The position numbers were made by a program, and so were the translations under genes. The notes beneath the pieces were generated by a model that saw only the letters and a list, made by a program, of their open reading frames with translations, made no database searches and was not told the origin of the DNA. Positions 25,521 through 37,450 of a stretch of DNA of 64,000 nucleotides are shown here, one piece after another. Source of the stretch: Epiperipatus broadwayi (Eukaryota > Onychophora > Udeonychophora > Euonychophora > Peripatidae); assembly GCA_028023455.1 (NCBI GenBank), contig JAQFVV010000042.1:8267922-8331921 (forward strand), given 5' to 3'. How positions within the stretch are numbered: position 1 is the stretch's first letter; every line of letters starts with the position of its first letter.

Positions 25521-26898
25521 AGTTACTGCAATAGAAAATAAAAATAAAATTTATTTAAGTAAAACTAATATACTTTCAACGTGTTAGTGTCATAATCATG
25601 GTTAACAAACGAAAAAAAATGCAAAAACTCATTTTTTTTTTATTTATTTGAATGCTATTCATCACTTATGCAATAAAATTTCCTCATAAATCATCTCAAC
25701 AGTACCAGAATCAAAACCATGTTCACATTCCTTTTCATGATTATAAAATACAGATATATTTGTCAAATCAGTTTTATATTTTTTGTACATAAGTGAATGC
25801 TCTGCCATTCTTTTCTTCAAATTTGCTTTCTTTTTCACCATAGTATGTTTCTGGTAATCTAATTGGCTGCTGCACATTGGGTACAGAACCTTGGACTTTC
25901 ATAATTCTTATTATTATACTATACAACTCTTGCCACTTCTCTTATTATACATGTAAATTAATCATTGATTTAAGATATTATATGCACCTATGATGTACCT
26001 ACAGCTAAATATATTAAAAACTAGTCTGTAATGACATATATTTATTATCACATCATTAAATTTATTTGAAATAAATTTATATTATTTAATAGCAATGCTA
26101 TATAGGTTGCTACTATTGGAAAAAAATTATTGATTCTTCCTCAATAGATCAATATACTTTTTCTTATCATTATAATACAGAATAGTTTTTTATTGCCATT
26201 TTCAATTCTTCCTAAGATTGATCATCTGACACCAACATCATTCTGTTCACTGGAATCTAAGTGGAGAAATTATTAACATAGGAATTTTTAAAAAAGAATA
26301 AAATAAAGGAATACAAAATAAAATTGTTGGATAAGGGAAGGTATTGATTTCTTTATGAAATGAGACGTTTAATAAGTAAATGAAAAAGATTATACAGTAT
26401 ATATATTATCTACTCAATATCTAGAATTTGCTATTTTTCATAAATTTGCTTCATCCATGAGGGAGATGGAAATGAAATACCATGAATTTGTATAATGATT
26501 TATAAACATCATATATTTCTAAAAATTAAATTTGTACACTTTACATATTTAAAAAAATCTTGAAATTAAAAAAAAAAAAAAGATTACATTTAGTAACTGT
26601 GCTTTAGAGCTGTTTAAAATATCCTTATGACATCTAAGAAGAAAAATGAAACTAAAATATACTAAAACAACCATTACAATAAAATCGTTCAACATAAAAT
26701 TAAAGCAAAAATTGTGTATTAAAAGCCAAAATAATATGCTACCAATTATTATGGATTGTATAATTATAGTGATGACAGCACCAATTCATGTGACTGAGAA
26801 AGGGAGGAATAGAAATCAAAATTTTCCTTTAATATAATTTTAACTATTCAGTATTTCTCATATTATAAATTTATTTAAACACACATTGTTTACTACGT

Positions 26899-27050
26899 AA
26901 TATTTACTAAGATTTTAACCTCAAGAATATGCGTGTAAAAATGCAATATTAGGGACCTCTACAGCATAAGCTTGTGGTTAAAACCTGTAGAGGTCCCTAA
27001 TGTCGCATTTTTACATGCATATTCTTGAAGTTAAAGCCTTAGTAAATATT
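26899..27050. mobile_element. Foldback element F3, complete hairpin
   Basis: Arms of about 65 bp: TATTTACTAAG..TTTTAACCTCAAGAATATGC at left, and GCATATTCTTGAAGTTAAA..CTTAGTAAATA at right. The centre carries TTAGGGACCTCTACAG facing CTGTAGAGGTCCCTAA. A lone right arm of the same family is at 38625-38690. Confidence 0.88.
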
Positions 27051-27419
27051 TCTCATATTAATAATTGTTTGCAAGGACAATTAAACTGATTAAATTACTT
27101 TTTTCAAATGAATATATATAGGATTGAGTTATTAATTACACAAATATGTAACAAATGTTTGTTTCCTAATTAATATAACCTATAATCAAAAAATAATTAT
27201 ATAAATGTTCAATTAAATATTATAATGTAGTTCTAATATTGACTTTTCTAATTGATCATGTAAAATTCTGTTTAAAATCAATTAATTAAATTGTATTTTT
27301 ATATTGGACTATTTCCATCATCTAATATGTGTATTGAATGTCTTTAGAAACATTTAATTTTATTTAAATATTCCAAATACATTCAACTGTTAGTAATAGC
27401 ACATCAAACAGGCTAGTAT

Positions 27420-28250
27420 ATGTGCAACATTTTGCTATGTGGACGATACATTTGTTGTATAGCCACATGGCAAAGCACTGTTACAAACTTTCTGAAAACA
27501 CATCAACAACATATCCTCTTCAATTTAATTCACAATAGAATCAGAACAAGAACAAAAATAGGCATTCTTAGATGTTCTTGTGACAAGACTCCATCTTGCC
27601 AAAATCAAAACTACAGTTTACTGAAAACCTACACATGCAGGAAAATACTTAGCCTATACATCCAATCACACCAGTAACACAAAACCTGGAGTTATACTAT
27701 TACTATGGAACAGAGCAAAAGAAGTTTGTTCAGAAACCAGCAATTTGGAAAAAGAAAAGAAATCTATATAGAACAAGCTCTTATGAAAAATGGTTATCCA
27801 TCCATTGTTATTAAGAAGACGTTAAATAGACAACAAAAAGAGTCACCAATAGAAAAGACAATTATTGGTACTATAGTGTACCCATACATTCCAAAAGTAG
27901 CAGACAAATTAAGAAAAATCTGCAATCAGTATAACATCAGAACAGCTTTCCATAGTCATACCACACTACGAGAAATTCTAACATCTACAAAGCCTAAACT
28001 TGAAATGCTGAAAAGAAAAAACTGCATCTATGAAATACCTTGTGAATGTGGAATAACATATGTTGGTGAGATCAGTTGCTCCATTGAAAAGCACTTGCAA
28101 GAACACAAACTGATGATTAGAAGAGAAAAAACAGATGTGTTTAAGGTAGCAGACCATATATGTGCTAATGAATATATTTTTAATTGGGAAAGTACAAAAA
28201 TTTTGGATAGAGAAGAAAAGGTACAATGAAGAAAATTTAAAGAAGCTGCT
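27420..28250 (+). pseudogene. Penelope reverse transcriptase/GIY-YIG remnant
   Basis: The reverse transcriptase catalytic motif YVDD is visible at 27436-27447 and continues TFVV, stop, PHGKALLQTF. Another frame gives KPTHAGKYLAYTSNH near 27625. The longest intact piece, 27705-28229 (174 residues), carries ALMKNGYPS, then IVYPYIPKVADKLRKI, then the nuclease NCIYEIPCECGITYVGE and EHK, then ADHICANEYIFNWESTKILD. In the nuclease YVG stands where YIG is usual. At least two frameshifts or stops separate the parts, so no full protein can form. The element's mRNA would end in the tRNA-like and hammerhead-like region downstream. Confidence 0.85.
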
Positions 28251-28405
28251 CACATGACAATGGCAAAAAAATCTCATAAACCATCCTAGTATGACTATAC
28301 ATAATGTATGGAAAACAGTAATCACATTTTCTCTTAGGAAAAAGTGGAGAAATCAGGAGCAATCTCATAGATAAGTATATGAAATTTCTACAGACTGTTG
28401 CCTTT

Positions 28406-28493
28406 GGCAGGATAGCTCAGTTGGTTAGAGCATTACCTTAAAATTCAATACTCAGGAATCTAAGGGTCCAGGTTCAAAATGCTAGTATTGCCA
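28406..28493 (+). other. tRNA-like block in Penelope 3' region
   Basis: Starts GGCAGGATAGCTCAG with a good A box (TAGCTCAGTTGG, 28413-28424) and D-arm GCTC..GAGC. A B-box-like GGTTCAAAA lies at 28471-28479, and TTGCC near the end can pair with GGCA(G) at the start as an acceptor stem. The middle is longer than in a normal tRNA and the T stem is poor, so it is a tRNA-derived part of the element, not a tRNA gene. Confidence 0.65.
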
Positions 28494-28506
28494 CTGGTCG
28501 GGTCAG

Positions 28507-28570
28507 CAACACCTGAAGAAGAGGAGAGAATAATACCTCTTGAAACATTATTCTAATGTGTTTGATGTGC
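28507..28570 (+). ncRNA. Hammerhead-like motif at Penelope 3' end
   Basis: CTGAAGA (28513-28519) is followed by stem II AGAGG/CCTCT (28520-28524 with 28536-28540), one extra T, GAAAC (28542-28546) and stem III ACATTA/TAATGT with loop TTC (28545-28559). The cut would fall at 28559-28560. The base after stem III is G, where cleavable ribozymes need A, C or U, and stem I is weak, so this copy is probably inactive. Penelope-like elements are known to carry such ribozymes. Confidence 0.65.
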
Positions 28571-30972
28571 TACTACTAACAGTTGAAGGTATTTGGAATA
28601 TTTAAATAAAGTTAAATTTTTCTTAAGACATTGAAAACACATATTAGATAATGGAAATAGTCCAATATAAAAATACAACTAGAACACCATCATCACAAAC
28701 TTTCAGGAAAGCAATAAATTAGATGTTTGCTGATTATTTTTATCTCATCTAAATATTTAATGTGAGGCATATTAAATGCTTTGATTAGTTTTGTAATAAT
28801 TATGCTTATATAATTGCATTTTTATTAAATAAAAAATTAATTAATAAATAACCTATATTAATAATAATTTTTTTTACTGAATGACTTTCAAAAGTCAAAA
28901 AATTATCTTTGAATGTTATTTGTTTAAAGATGAATGAATGCAAGTTGTAGATTGTAAACTACTTTGTCTTAATTTTTTTTTTTTATTCTAATATTTGATT
29001 CAGTTGCAAAATTCTTTTTATTTTCAATATGGCCCATGTATTAAAACTGTTGGTCATGCCTAATTTAAAAGCTATTTATTGTATAACTATATCTAGAGTA
29101 TAGGATGTATAAAACAATATTAACTTTATAAAAGAAAATGGTCAAAAATACCAAATAATGTGGATGCTTAATTAAAAAGCAGCATCGTTATTTATAGATG
29201 ATTGTAAATAAGTAATCATTACTACAAGATGCGTTTTTTACTCCTTTCTTCCTTAAATTCCCATATTTATTGAATTTTTAACCATTACCTCTTATAAAGA
29301 AAGATTCATCTGTCCTACCATAATAATTTATAACTGCATGTAACTAAAATATTTCTGCTTTGAGTAATATTAATCTTTGCAACTTTTTCAAACTCTTAAG
29401 TTGTGCAAAATCATATAAAAAATATTATTATAATATTGTTTTTACATAAACCATTATGTTGCTGCCAAATCATTTTTTTTTGTGTTAGTTATGTTTGTTT
29501 TATAATAATTCAGACAAACACTATTATTAGATATTTTGCTTAAATTACATCATACCTGATTGTCATTTTGAAAAACATATGGACGAAATCTTGTTAAAAT
29601 ATTAATGTTTAAATTTAAACTTTGGATAATTAATATATAAATATGCATACACAAATGAATATACAGTAGATATTAAAATTTTAAATCTTATTATTCATCT
29701 CATTGATAGTCATATCATAGATAAATAAAAAAAGTCATGAACAGCTGATATGAAAAATGTTCATTAAAAAGAGATTGGAGTTATAAATTTGGAGTGATAT
29801 GAATACAAACCACGTGCTGTTTAACATCAGCTGTGACCACATAACATTATGCACTTAGTGTTTGACTATATAAATAAAAGTTTTTTTAATGCATTCCAAT
29901 CTTTATTTAAAAATACTTTTCTATAATTTCTTAGTTATATATGTACAGACATTTGTTTATCCAGTGGAATAATGTTTTTTATAATGTATACACACACACA
30001 CACACATATAGTGCATGGTACAGATATTAATACATTAGTACTGATTTCAGGGTTTAAGTCCAGAATGTGGAGTTAGAAAATGGAAAAATTTCAAGCAAAA
30101 CATAGAATTTGTAGAGTTAGTCATTTAATAATCAGAATATTTAGTCATCTAATATTTCCTGAAAATATTTTGACTGACTATTATTATTTGCATAGTAAAG
30201 GAAGGGGAAAAAATGTTAAAAAAAACTCCTGCCAATTTTTCAAGTTTTGTCACTGCAATTGTATAAACTTATATATATATAGTAATCAATAATTAATCAC
30301 GTCATTCTACATGTATAGAAAAAAGTAATTTTAAAATATAATTTATGTCATATAAATCAATGCATCCAGGAAGCTTACCTGCCAACAACAATGCAACATT
30401 ACGTAATGATAATGCAATATATTTATATTAATCATACAGTATATTGAATAAGTGAATAAATAATATTCAAACTTACTTTTAAATATAATTTAAATAATGA
30501 GAAAAGAAACTATTACAAGTTTTAAATGATTAAAGTATAAAATATATTAATTACATGTGGAAATATAAGACTGCTGTATGTGAATGATTAATCATTTCAT
30601 TGTGGTAGAATAAGACAGATTTTTAGTACAACTTACTTCACAGAAGTCAATGCTTCTTGAAACACATGTTCCAAAAATCTAACACCAAAATCTCTACAAA
30701 ATTAACCACAAGCACACATCTGGAAATGTTATATATAATTTAAATAATAAGGATAGCAGCTTAAGCCCTACTTAGAAATCTTATTACATATTTTAAATGA
30801 TTAAAATTCATGGAGCATATAAATATCTGATAAGAAAGCACATGAGCCCAATTTGCATAGAGATTTTTTGTCTCTCTTGCTATAATTATTCCACCTAGTG
30901 TAAACTTTAGTAATCAATAGATGCCAAATAGTAGCTTAATAAATCTCTATCCAATATTGTTTTATCTAACAT

Positions 30973-31014
30973 TCTCAGACTAGTTTCTAGCATATAACTT
31001 TAATCAGTGAGGTG
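30973..31014 (-). ncRNA. Hammerhead ribozyme remnant, family A, reverse strand
   Basis: GAAAC (30987-30983), TA and GTC (30980-30978) are intact and stem II can form A-T, G-C and G-T pairs. The first core block is CTGATTA (31007-31001) instead of CTGATGA, changing the invariant G. Expected to be inactive. Confidence 0.65.
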
Positions 31015-31196
31015 CTTTTGAATCAGGGTGCAATGTATCTGAATCTTTTTGGATCCAATGCATCATTTATCTAACAACCATCTTTTACTTCTTTATTTTT
31101 CTAATAAACTACTAATACAAATTTTAATAATAAAATCAAAAAATAAAAGATAGCTTCTAGAGGAAAGATCCAGGTGCACTATCCCCAGATCCAAAA

Positions 31197-31237
31197 GTGT
31201 TCTGATGACGTCCATAAACTAGAAACTAGTCTTGATG
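31197..31237 (+). ncRNA. Hammerhead ribozyme remnant, family A
   Basis: All core blocks are present: CTGATGA (31202-31208), GAAAC (31222-31226), TA, GTC (31229-31231). Stems I and II have lost most pairs, so activity is doubtful although the core is intact. Confidence 0.65.
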
Positions 31238-31894
31238 TTGGATAGTTCAGTGCTAGATAGGGATTTATTAAGTACTACTATTTGGCATCTATTGGTTAAT
31301 AAAGCTTGCACTAGATATTATAACCAAGGTGAGAAAGGGAAAAAATTGCTACTGAATAGTATTGTGTAATTTGAAAATGTGGGTTGTCTTATTGGTTTTA
31401 TACCAATTATGAACAAAGAAAAGAGATTTACCTATAGTTAGTTATTAAAAACCTAAGATAACCATAATATATAGATAAGAACTGTCTTCATATCTATATG
31501 ATTATATAAGCAAATTGGCTTAAAGACATTAGTATGTTTTGTTTTTTTAAAATAAAAAATAAACACTATTAAAAAACAAAAAAAAAATTAAAAACCAACA
31601 AAAAGTTAGTATTACTCTAATATTAAAATACCAACACAAAGGTGTATCATTTAATAAACATATCTAACTTTTTTATTAATTATAACCTGTTTTTTTAATT
31701 TTTAATTTTTGTTTTTAATATACTAAAGTGTCATACAACCGTTTTTGTGAGATATTATAACAGTTAATTTAAAATTATTAAAAAAAAAAATAAACTTTTC
31801 AAAAAACATTCAACACACATATAAAAAGAGGGAAATCACCAAAAAAAAACAATTAATATGTTTTTTTTTTTATTTGGAGTGATAACTTAATAAT

Positions 31895-32100
31895 AAAACA
31901 AAGAAGTAAAAACTGACTGCAAAGGTGCAATAGATTCAAAATATCTAGGTGCACTTTTCATAGACCCAAAAGTGCCTCACTGATGAATGTCAAAGCTAGA
32001 AACTACTCTAACACTATTGAATGGGGATTTATTAAGCATTACTATTAGCATTTATTGATTACATTATATGATGTAACTGGTGAGAAAAAAAAACAAAATG
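31895..32100 (+). repeat. Hammerhead repeat family A, partial copy
   Basis: Contains AGACCCAAAAGTGCCTCA, CTGATGA (31980-31986), GAAAC (31999-32003) and a forward tail with GGGATTTATTAAGCA and TTATTGATTA. The cleavage triplet is CTC instead of GTC and stem II is weak. No reverse arm was seen. Confidence 0.65.
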
Positions 32101-33189
32101 CTATGAAATGCTTTCAGAAGGCTTATTGACAACATCATTGATATTTCACTCTATTATTTATATTGTAATTCAGGGAGACTTACTTTCAAAAATAATTTTT
32201 CAAAATTCATTTGCTTGTGATACATATTTTAAAGAGGAAGAGGGGAGGCGAATAAAAAAAAATGTTTTATTACTTTTTTTTATTGAACTCACTTAAAATT
32301 AATATATATACACATTTCTTAATTATTGAATAAAAATAATAAGATATATAAACATATGTATGAATTACGGGTTTGTTTTCTGTATTTACATTTATTAATT
32401 GAATGCCTAATGAGATGTGTGGGAAAAATAGGCTTGCTTTCTATATTTACAAATGACATCTTTGGCATCTGCATCAATATTCATTATTTTCAGATTCAAA
32501 GGGTTTTTATTCAGTTTATTCTGAAATTTGTTTTTAATTTGTATCTTTTCTAAAAATCCAGTTTCACACATATAAGAAATAATAGAAGCAATATTTTTAA
32601 AGCAGCTATAAAAAGAATGAGATGTATATTTTCAAATGACAGTCGAAATTGTACTAATTTTTCATGATTAAAAGTCATTTTGAACTATATAACTTAGGAC
32701 AAATCAGTTCATTCTTTATCACTGAAGTGTATTTACAATCCAGGTGGGGGGGGGGGGTTTACACTTTTTCATTAAAATAATAATCAAAATTTTTTCCCAA
32801 GGAATCTAGATGTGATGTTATTCTAAAAATTAATTCATTATTTGACATCACATCAATCAATGTTTCAAAACAATTTTTTTCTTTCCATAAGTAAAGTTTT
32901 CTTTTGTCAAAACTTTGAATTTTATCACATACTGTAAATATATTACATTCATCCATTCCTTAAAGATATAAATTTAATTTATTTAATTTTGAAAATATAT
33001 CTGCCCAATAGATGAGTCTCAGAATAGAGTTTTCATCATACTGAGATTTTGCATGATCATTTTATTCATTCAAAAACATTAGAACTTCTTCAAATTCCTC
33101 AAGTCTTTTTAGTACTTTACCCTTCAACAGCCAATGTACTTTCGTGTGCAAAAGAAGAAATTTATGGAATATCGCCATGTAATGGTTTG

Positions 33190-33540
33190 TTTACAAAATA
33201 ATTCTGCGTATAGACATGTATGAAATCTAATTTAGTTTAGTTCTGAATTGTATAATGAGCAATTAACAATAGTGCAAGTGCAATATTTAAAATTTTGAAT
33301 TCATATTTGATATTATTGATCATATATAAAACAAACTATTATTATTGTTTCAAAGAAACAGCATTTTTCCCATGATTATTTTTATACATTTTTTTACATA
33401 TATCTTCTAAATTTTTGTGTTTTCTAATCCTTACTAAATAATAAAATTTTAGCAAGCTTATGTTGGTGCAATATTATTTAAAGTATAAAGTCAATATATT
33501 TTGTCATATTTTTTATTACAATATATAAAAAACTGTTAAA
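33190..33540. repeat. Dispersed repeat D2, copy 2
   Basis: Second copy of the repeat at 22330-22700, same orientation, diverged. Confidence 0.65.
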
Positions 33541-35349
33541 CATTTATTTGTATTTATTGAATCATTTTTGCTAATTTATTATTATCAAATATATATTGAG
33601 ATAGTTATGTGTCTTATGGCATACAGCCACATAATAATGTATGCACATTTACATATGTAAAGTTTAAAGGAAAAGTAGAAATAAACAAACAAGAAAAATT
33701 GTAGATCTTTTCTATATTGCACTGGAATAACAGTTAAAGATTAAAGAATTTTGAATTTTAAAAAAAGTTATTATAAATTAAACATTTTAAAAATTGTCTA
33801 ATTAATATTTTATTAATTCTGATTTTGAAATTAAAACAAGCATATTTATATATTACAATAGATGTACTGGTAATTATAAAATTCCACTATCTATTTTGAT
33901 TAGAAATTTTTTTATAATTAATGCTTGTATAACATATTTTGATAAAATTCCACAAAGTTGATTTTCAAAGGATTAAGTTGAATTGAAAAGAGTCATTTTT
34001 CAGCCAAGATAGGGAAAATTTATTTTTAATTACAGTGTTTTTAAATTCCAGCTTGACTATAAAAAGATTGAAAAAAAAGATTAGGGGAGAGTTTTTGGGA
34101 GTTTTTTTTAGAGGTTTATAGATTATGATAGAAACTGAAAAGATAACTGAATGCAGAACAGTGCAAGTCATCCACTGCTACTTCACAATAGAAGAGTTTG
34201 GATTCACATAAAAGTAAAGGACCTGATTTTTTGTTCTCCATTAGCCCATATATATTGTGTACTAGATAATATGCCTAAAGTCTATCAAATTCTAATCTAA
34301 ATGAAGCTGATTGAATGCTAACAGTTACCTGGATTATATATTTTCTGAAGATGACAAAAACTAGTCTACTGATTAGAAGGGACCAGCTTATCTAGAGAGT
34401 CCATCAACTTGCTGAAGAATTAGTTTATATACTGTTTATCTATATGCAGAAAGGCACAGATAAAGGTACTGCATCATATATAAAGTACAATTGGTGAGTA
34501 GTGTTATATATATTGAGAACAACAGTATTTTTAATAATTTCTTGATATAACATTTAAAATTTCTAATTGACAAATTTTAAAAGTAAATTACTTTTGTTAA
34601 CTAAAAATGAAACAAGGAAAGAAAATAATAAGTGACATTTGTGTTTATAAGATTATTTGTTCCTGATATTGTTTATTAAAAAAAAAGAGGAAAACTTTGA
34701 ATAGCTTTTTTTTTTAAATATTTAAAATGAGGCTGCAAGGACCTGAATTTTAAATGAAACTTTCCAAATGATAATAGTTTATTTTTATTGTTTTAAAGAA
34801 AAACTTTTACTTACCAAAAAAAAAAGAAGAGAGGCTAATTAATAGCTTTAAGTCATACTATCTATATTTTTATGTATATAATATCATATGTGTGTATTTG
34901 AATGAAAAACATAATATTTTTAATAAGCTTATTATTTTGACAAATTAAAATATGTGATATAAATGTCAGGGTACACACACATTTCCATGAGTACCCATAT
35001 ATATATATGTGAAAATAGTCATTATTTATGAATCATTAAAATATGATAGCTTTTTTTATTATTATATGACAATTCAAATATGTTTATTTTATATTATATT
35101 GCATGTCTGTGTGCTTATATTTAGGTATGTTTTATGCAGTATTGAGACATATATGTAAATTACAATATAATAGTGGATTTGTTTTTGTAGTAATCAAAAT
35201 CAGAAAGCTTAATTTATATGTATAGCCATATTCTACTGACCTTCATTTCAATTTAATTATTATTAATAAATTTATATTTCATCATTAAGTTATTCCAATG
35301 AATTTACTTAATCCTAGAATAGATTTAAAATATTATGTTAGAATTATAT

Positions 35350-35870
35350 CTCTTGATCACAGTAATAATTATAGATCTTTTTGCTCTCTGAGCTGGATTT
35401 GTGCATAATAGTCTGTTATATAAAAGGAGTTTATGTTTGATGTTATGGACATTTGAATGATGATGATGGATGGCACAAAAGCTATATCCTTTAAAATCCA
35501 TGCACTACATTTCATTTTAATTATTTATTTAGAAATTAAGTTAATAGTTGGCCAGTATATCAATGGTACTAAGTGGCCAGAGCATTGATGGTGATCAGCA
35601 TGTTTTAGCATTCCAGCATTATTATTTATTATTATATTCTTATGGATTAGCACTTTTAAGTATGTGCATCCAAATTATCATGTTGTATTGCTGCCCTAAG
35701 TTTAGCAAGGGCAAAATAATTAGCCTGGTTTATAGTAGACTCATTTAAATCCAGTCACAAGATTTTATTGTTGATCATTTATGATGATGAATGATTATTA
35801 CTTTTGTGTAATGCTGATGAACTTATAATTAGTTCTGTTCTGATGTCACATGCTCATTCCTTTTAATTTT
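35350..35870. repeat. Dispersed repeat D1, copy 2
   Basis: Second copy of the repeat at 20030-20560, same orientation. Shared blocks include ATCCATGCACTACA, TAGTTGGCCAGTA and AAATAATTAGCCTGGT. The 66-codon frame at 35548-35748 lies in it and is not a recognised protein. Confidence 0.75.
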
Positions 35871-36149
35871 ATATTTAAATTTTGTATTGACTGATGATAA
35901 TGAGTCCCATCACCCCAGGTTCACCCCAGATACCATACCATTACAATATACAATGTTGGAACAAAAAACAAAACCCAATTTATTAGTTTCATTAATATTT
36001 TAGTTTATTGTCTTTTGCCATCTTATGCAAAAACCAATGTAAGCCTGATGTCGTGGATAATATTCTAAGAACACATAATTGTTGCAAAAAATTTTGCTTC
36101 CATTGAGAGAAATTTAACTTTTTTAATTGTAAAAATTGTTAGATCTCTT

Positions 36150-37450
36150 GATAATTTTATATCTTTATTAGGATAAATAAGCACATAAATTTTACTTCTT
36201 TTTAGAGATAATTTCATGGCTGAATATTTTAACTATGACTTTATTCAGTTGCTTACAAGCAATTCATTATAGATGTTCCTGACTTGACAAAAAAATTTTT
36301 TGACAGAATCAATAAGAATATTTTATAAAAACTCATGCTGACAAAACTTTTTTCAGTATCATCCATTGCTTTCATTTCACAACTTTTTATTATTGATTAT
36401 TAAATCGGATAAACCACATTCTAGAGCTGAGGAATTAATTTTATTGGCTGTGAGATAATATGCACATATACTATACAAGCCAACATATGAAGTTATCAAA
36501 AACACAAAGAAAAATTGATAGAATGGCTCAAAATGTTGAAGACTTAATATGGATTTCAGCTTGATGAGTCAACATTGACAGAAACTGAAATCTTTTAGTA
36601 TATGTGCAATTTATAGAAATAGAAAAAAAAATTCCAAAAACTATTATTCGGTAAAAATTTGCAAACTAGTACTACAGGAAAACCAATATTTTATCCATTG
36701 GAACAGTTTTTTAAAGAAAAAGAAATCTCTCTGAGTAAAATCTCATTATTTATTACCGACAGTATTTCAACAATATAGTTTTCTTACATATTTTAAAAAA
36801 GCTATGCATTCATTCTACACTGTGTTTTTCATTGTCAACAACTGATGAAAATTTGAGTGAACACCCACAGTATGTCATTAAAGCCACTCATTGAATAATA
36901 TGTTGTTTGAACACTTTGATGTTGAAAACTAGAAAAAAACATCAATCACTTGTTGCTTCATACAAAAGTTCATTAGCTATCAATAAGTTTCTATTTGGAT
37001 CAATTTCGTAAACTCTTTGACTCTATACTAGTATTTCTAGAAAATAAAAGTGATTATTTATAAGTAATTTGATTAATTCCAAAAATGATGTAGCTTATTT
37101 AAGAACTTATTTTTAACAAAATTATTGAAACATATCTGCAGCTCCAAGATGATAAGCTGAATTTAATCAAAACAGAAACTGGAATTTCTGATAGAAATAA
37201 TAAAAAGTAAGGAATTGACATTTAAATACAAAGATAGCTGCATAAGCTGATTCCTACAATTTATCCTGATTTAATTGCATTTCCTTCATCATATTTAGTG
37301 GAATGCGGATTTTGTGCAGTTACAAATCTGTTAGCTAAAAAGAGAATGAATACAAATAGCTAATCATGATGATTAAAAATTGCTAATAACAATATAAAGC
37401 TTTCGTTAGTATTTTGATGTCATTCATGACTTCTTTTTTTTTTAATGTTA
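36150..37450 (+). mobile_element. hAT transposase fossil (SCAND3/ZBED5 type), copy 2
   Basis: Homologous to the copy at 23190-24800, more decayed. The C-terminal dimerisation region is the clearest part: near 37270-37350 the frame reads AFPSSYLVECGFCAVTNLL then AKKRMNTNS, close to the usual SSYLVECGFSAV.LL. Other traces are DESTLTETE-like sequence near 36565 and the LHCVFHCQQL block near 36820. It cannot encode transposase. Confidence 0.8.

Larger units (their letters stand above)
27291..28678 (+). mobile_element. Penelope-like element with inverted arms, tRNA-like block and hammerhead-like motif
   Basis: Order: reverse arm (27291-27409), end of a reverse transcriptase, GIY-YIG nuclease, tRNA-like block (28406-28493), hammerhead-like motif, forward arm (28560-28678). 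The two arms are both 119 nt and mutually reverse complementary. Penelope-like elements are retroelements with a reverse transcriptase fused to a GIY-YIG endonuclease, and hammerheads in their terminal repeats are established. This copy is 5'-truncated and its frames are broken. No clear target duplication was found outside the arms. Confidence 0.85.
30890..31340 (+). mobile_element. Hammerhead repeat family A, inverted-dimer copy
   Basis: The left part is reversed (TAATCAATAGATGCCAAATAG, then a minus-strand hammerhead) and the right part is forward (plus-strand hammerhead, then TTTGGCATCTATTGGTTAAT). The two outer tails are reverse complements. Between the ribozymes is about 190 bp of diverged body. 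Same architecture as 11736-12809. Confidence 0.8.

Noticed and set aside
27978-28325. 115-codon minus-strand open frame
   Set aside because: Opposite-strand shadow of the Penelope nuclease remnant.
28406-28493. Functional tRNA gene
   Set aside because: The middle is too long, the T stem is poor, and it sits inside a Penelope element.
27291-28678. DNA transposon with 119-bp terminal inverted repeats
   Set aside because: The content is a Penelope reverse transcriptase and GIY-YIG nuclease, so the inverted arms are better explained as a retroelement end inversion.
34345-34366. CTGAAGA followed by AAAACTAGTC, like a family A hammerhead
   Set aside because: Only 5 nt separate the blocks, GAAAC is AAAAC, and the flanks do not match the family. 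Most likely chance or too decayed to call.
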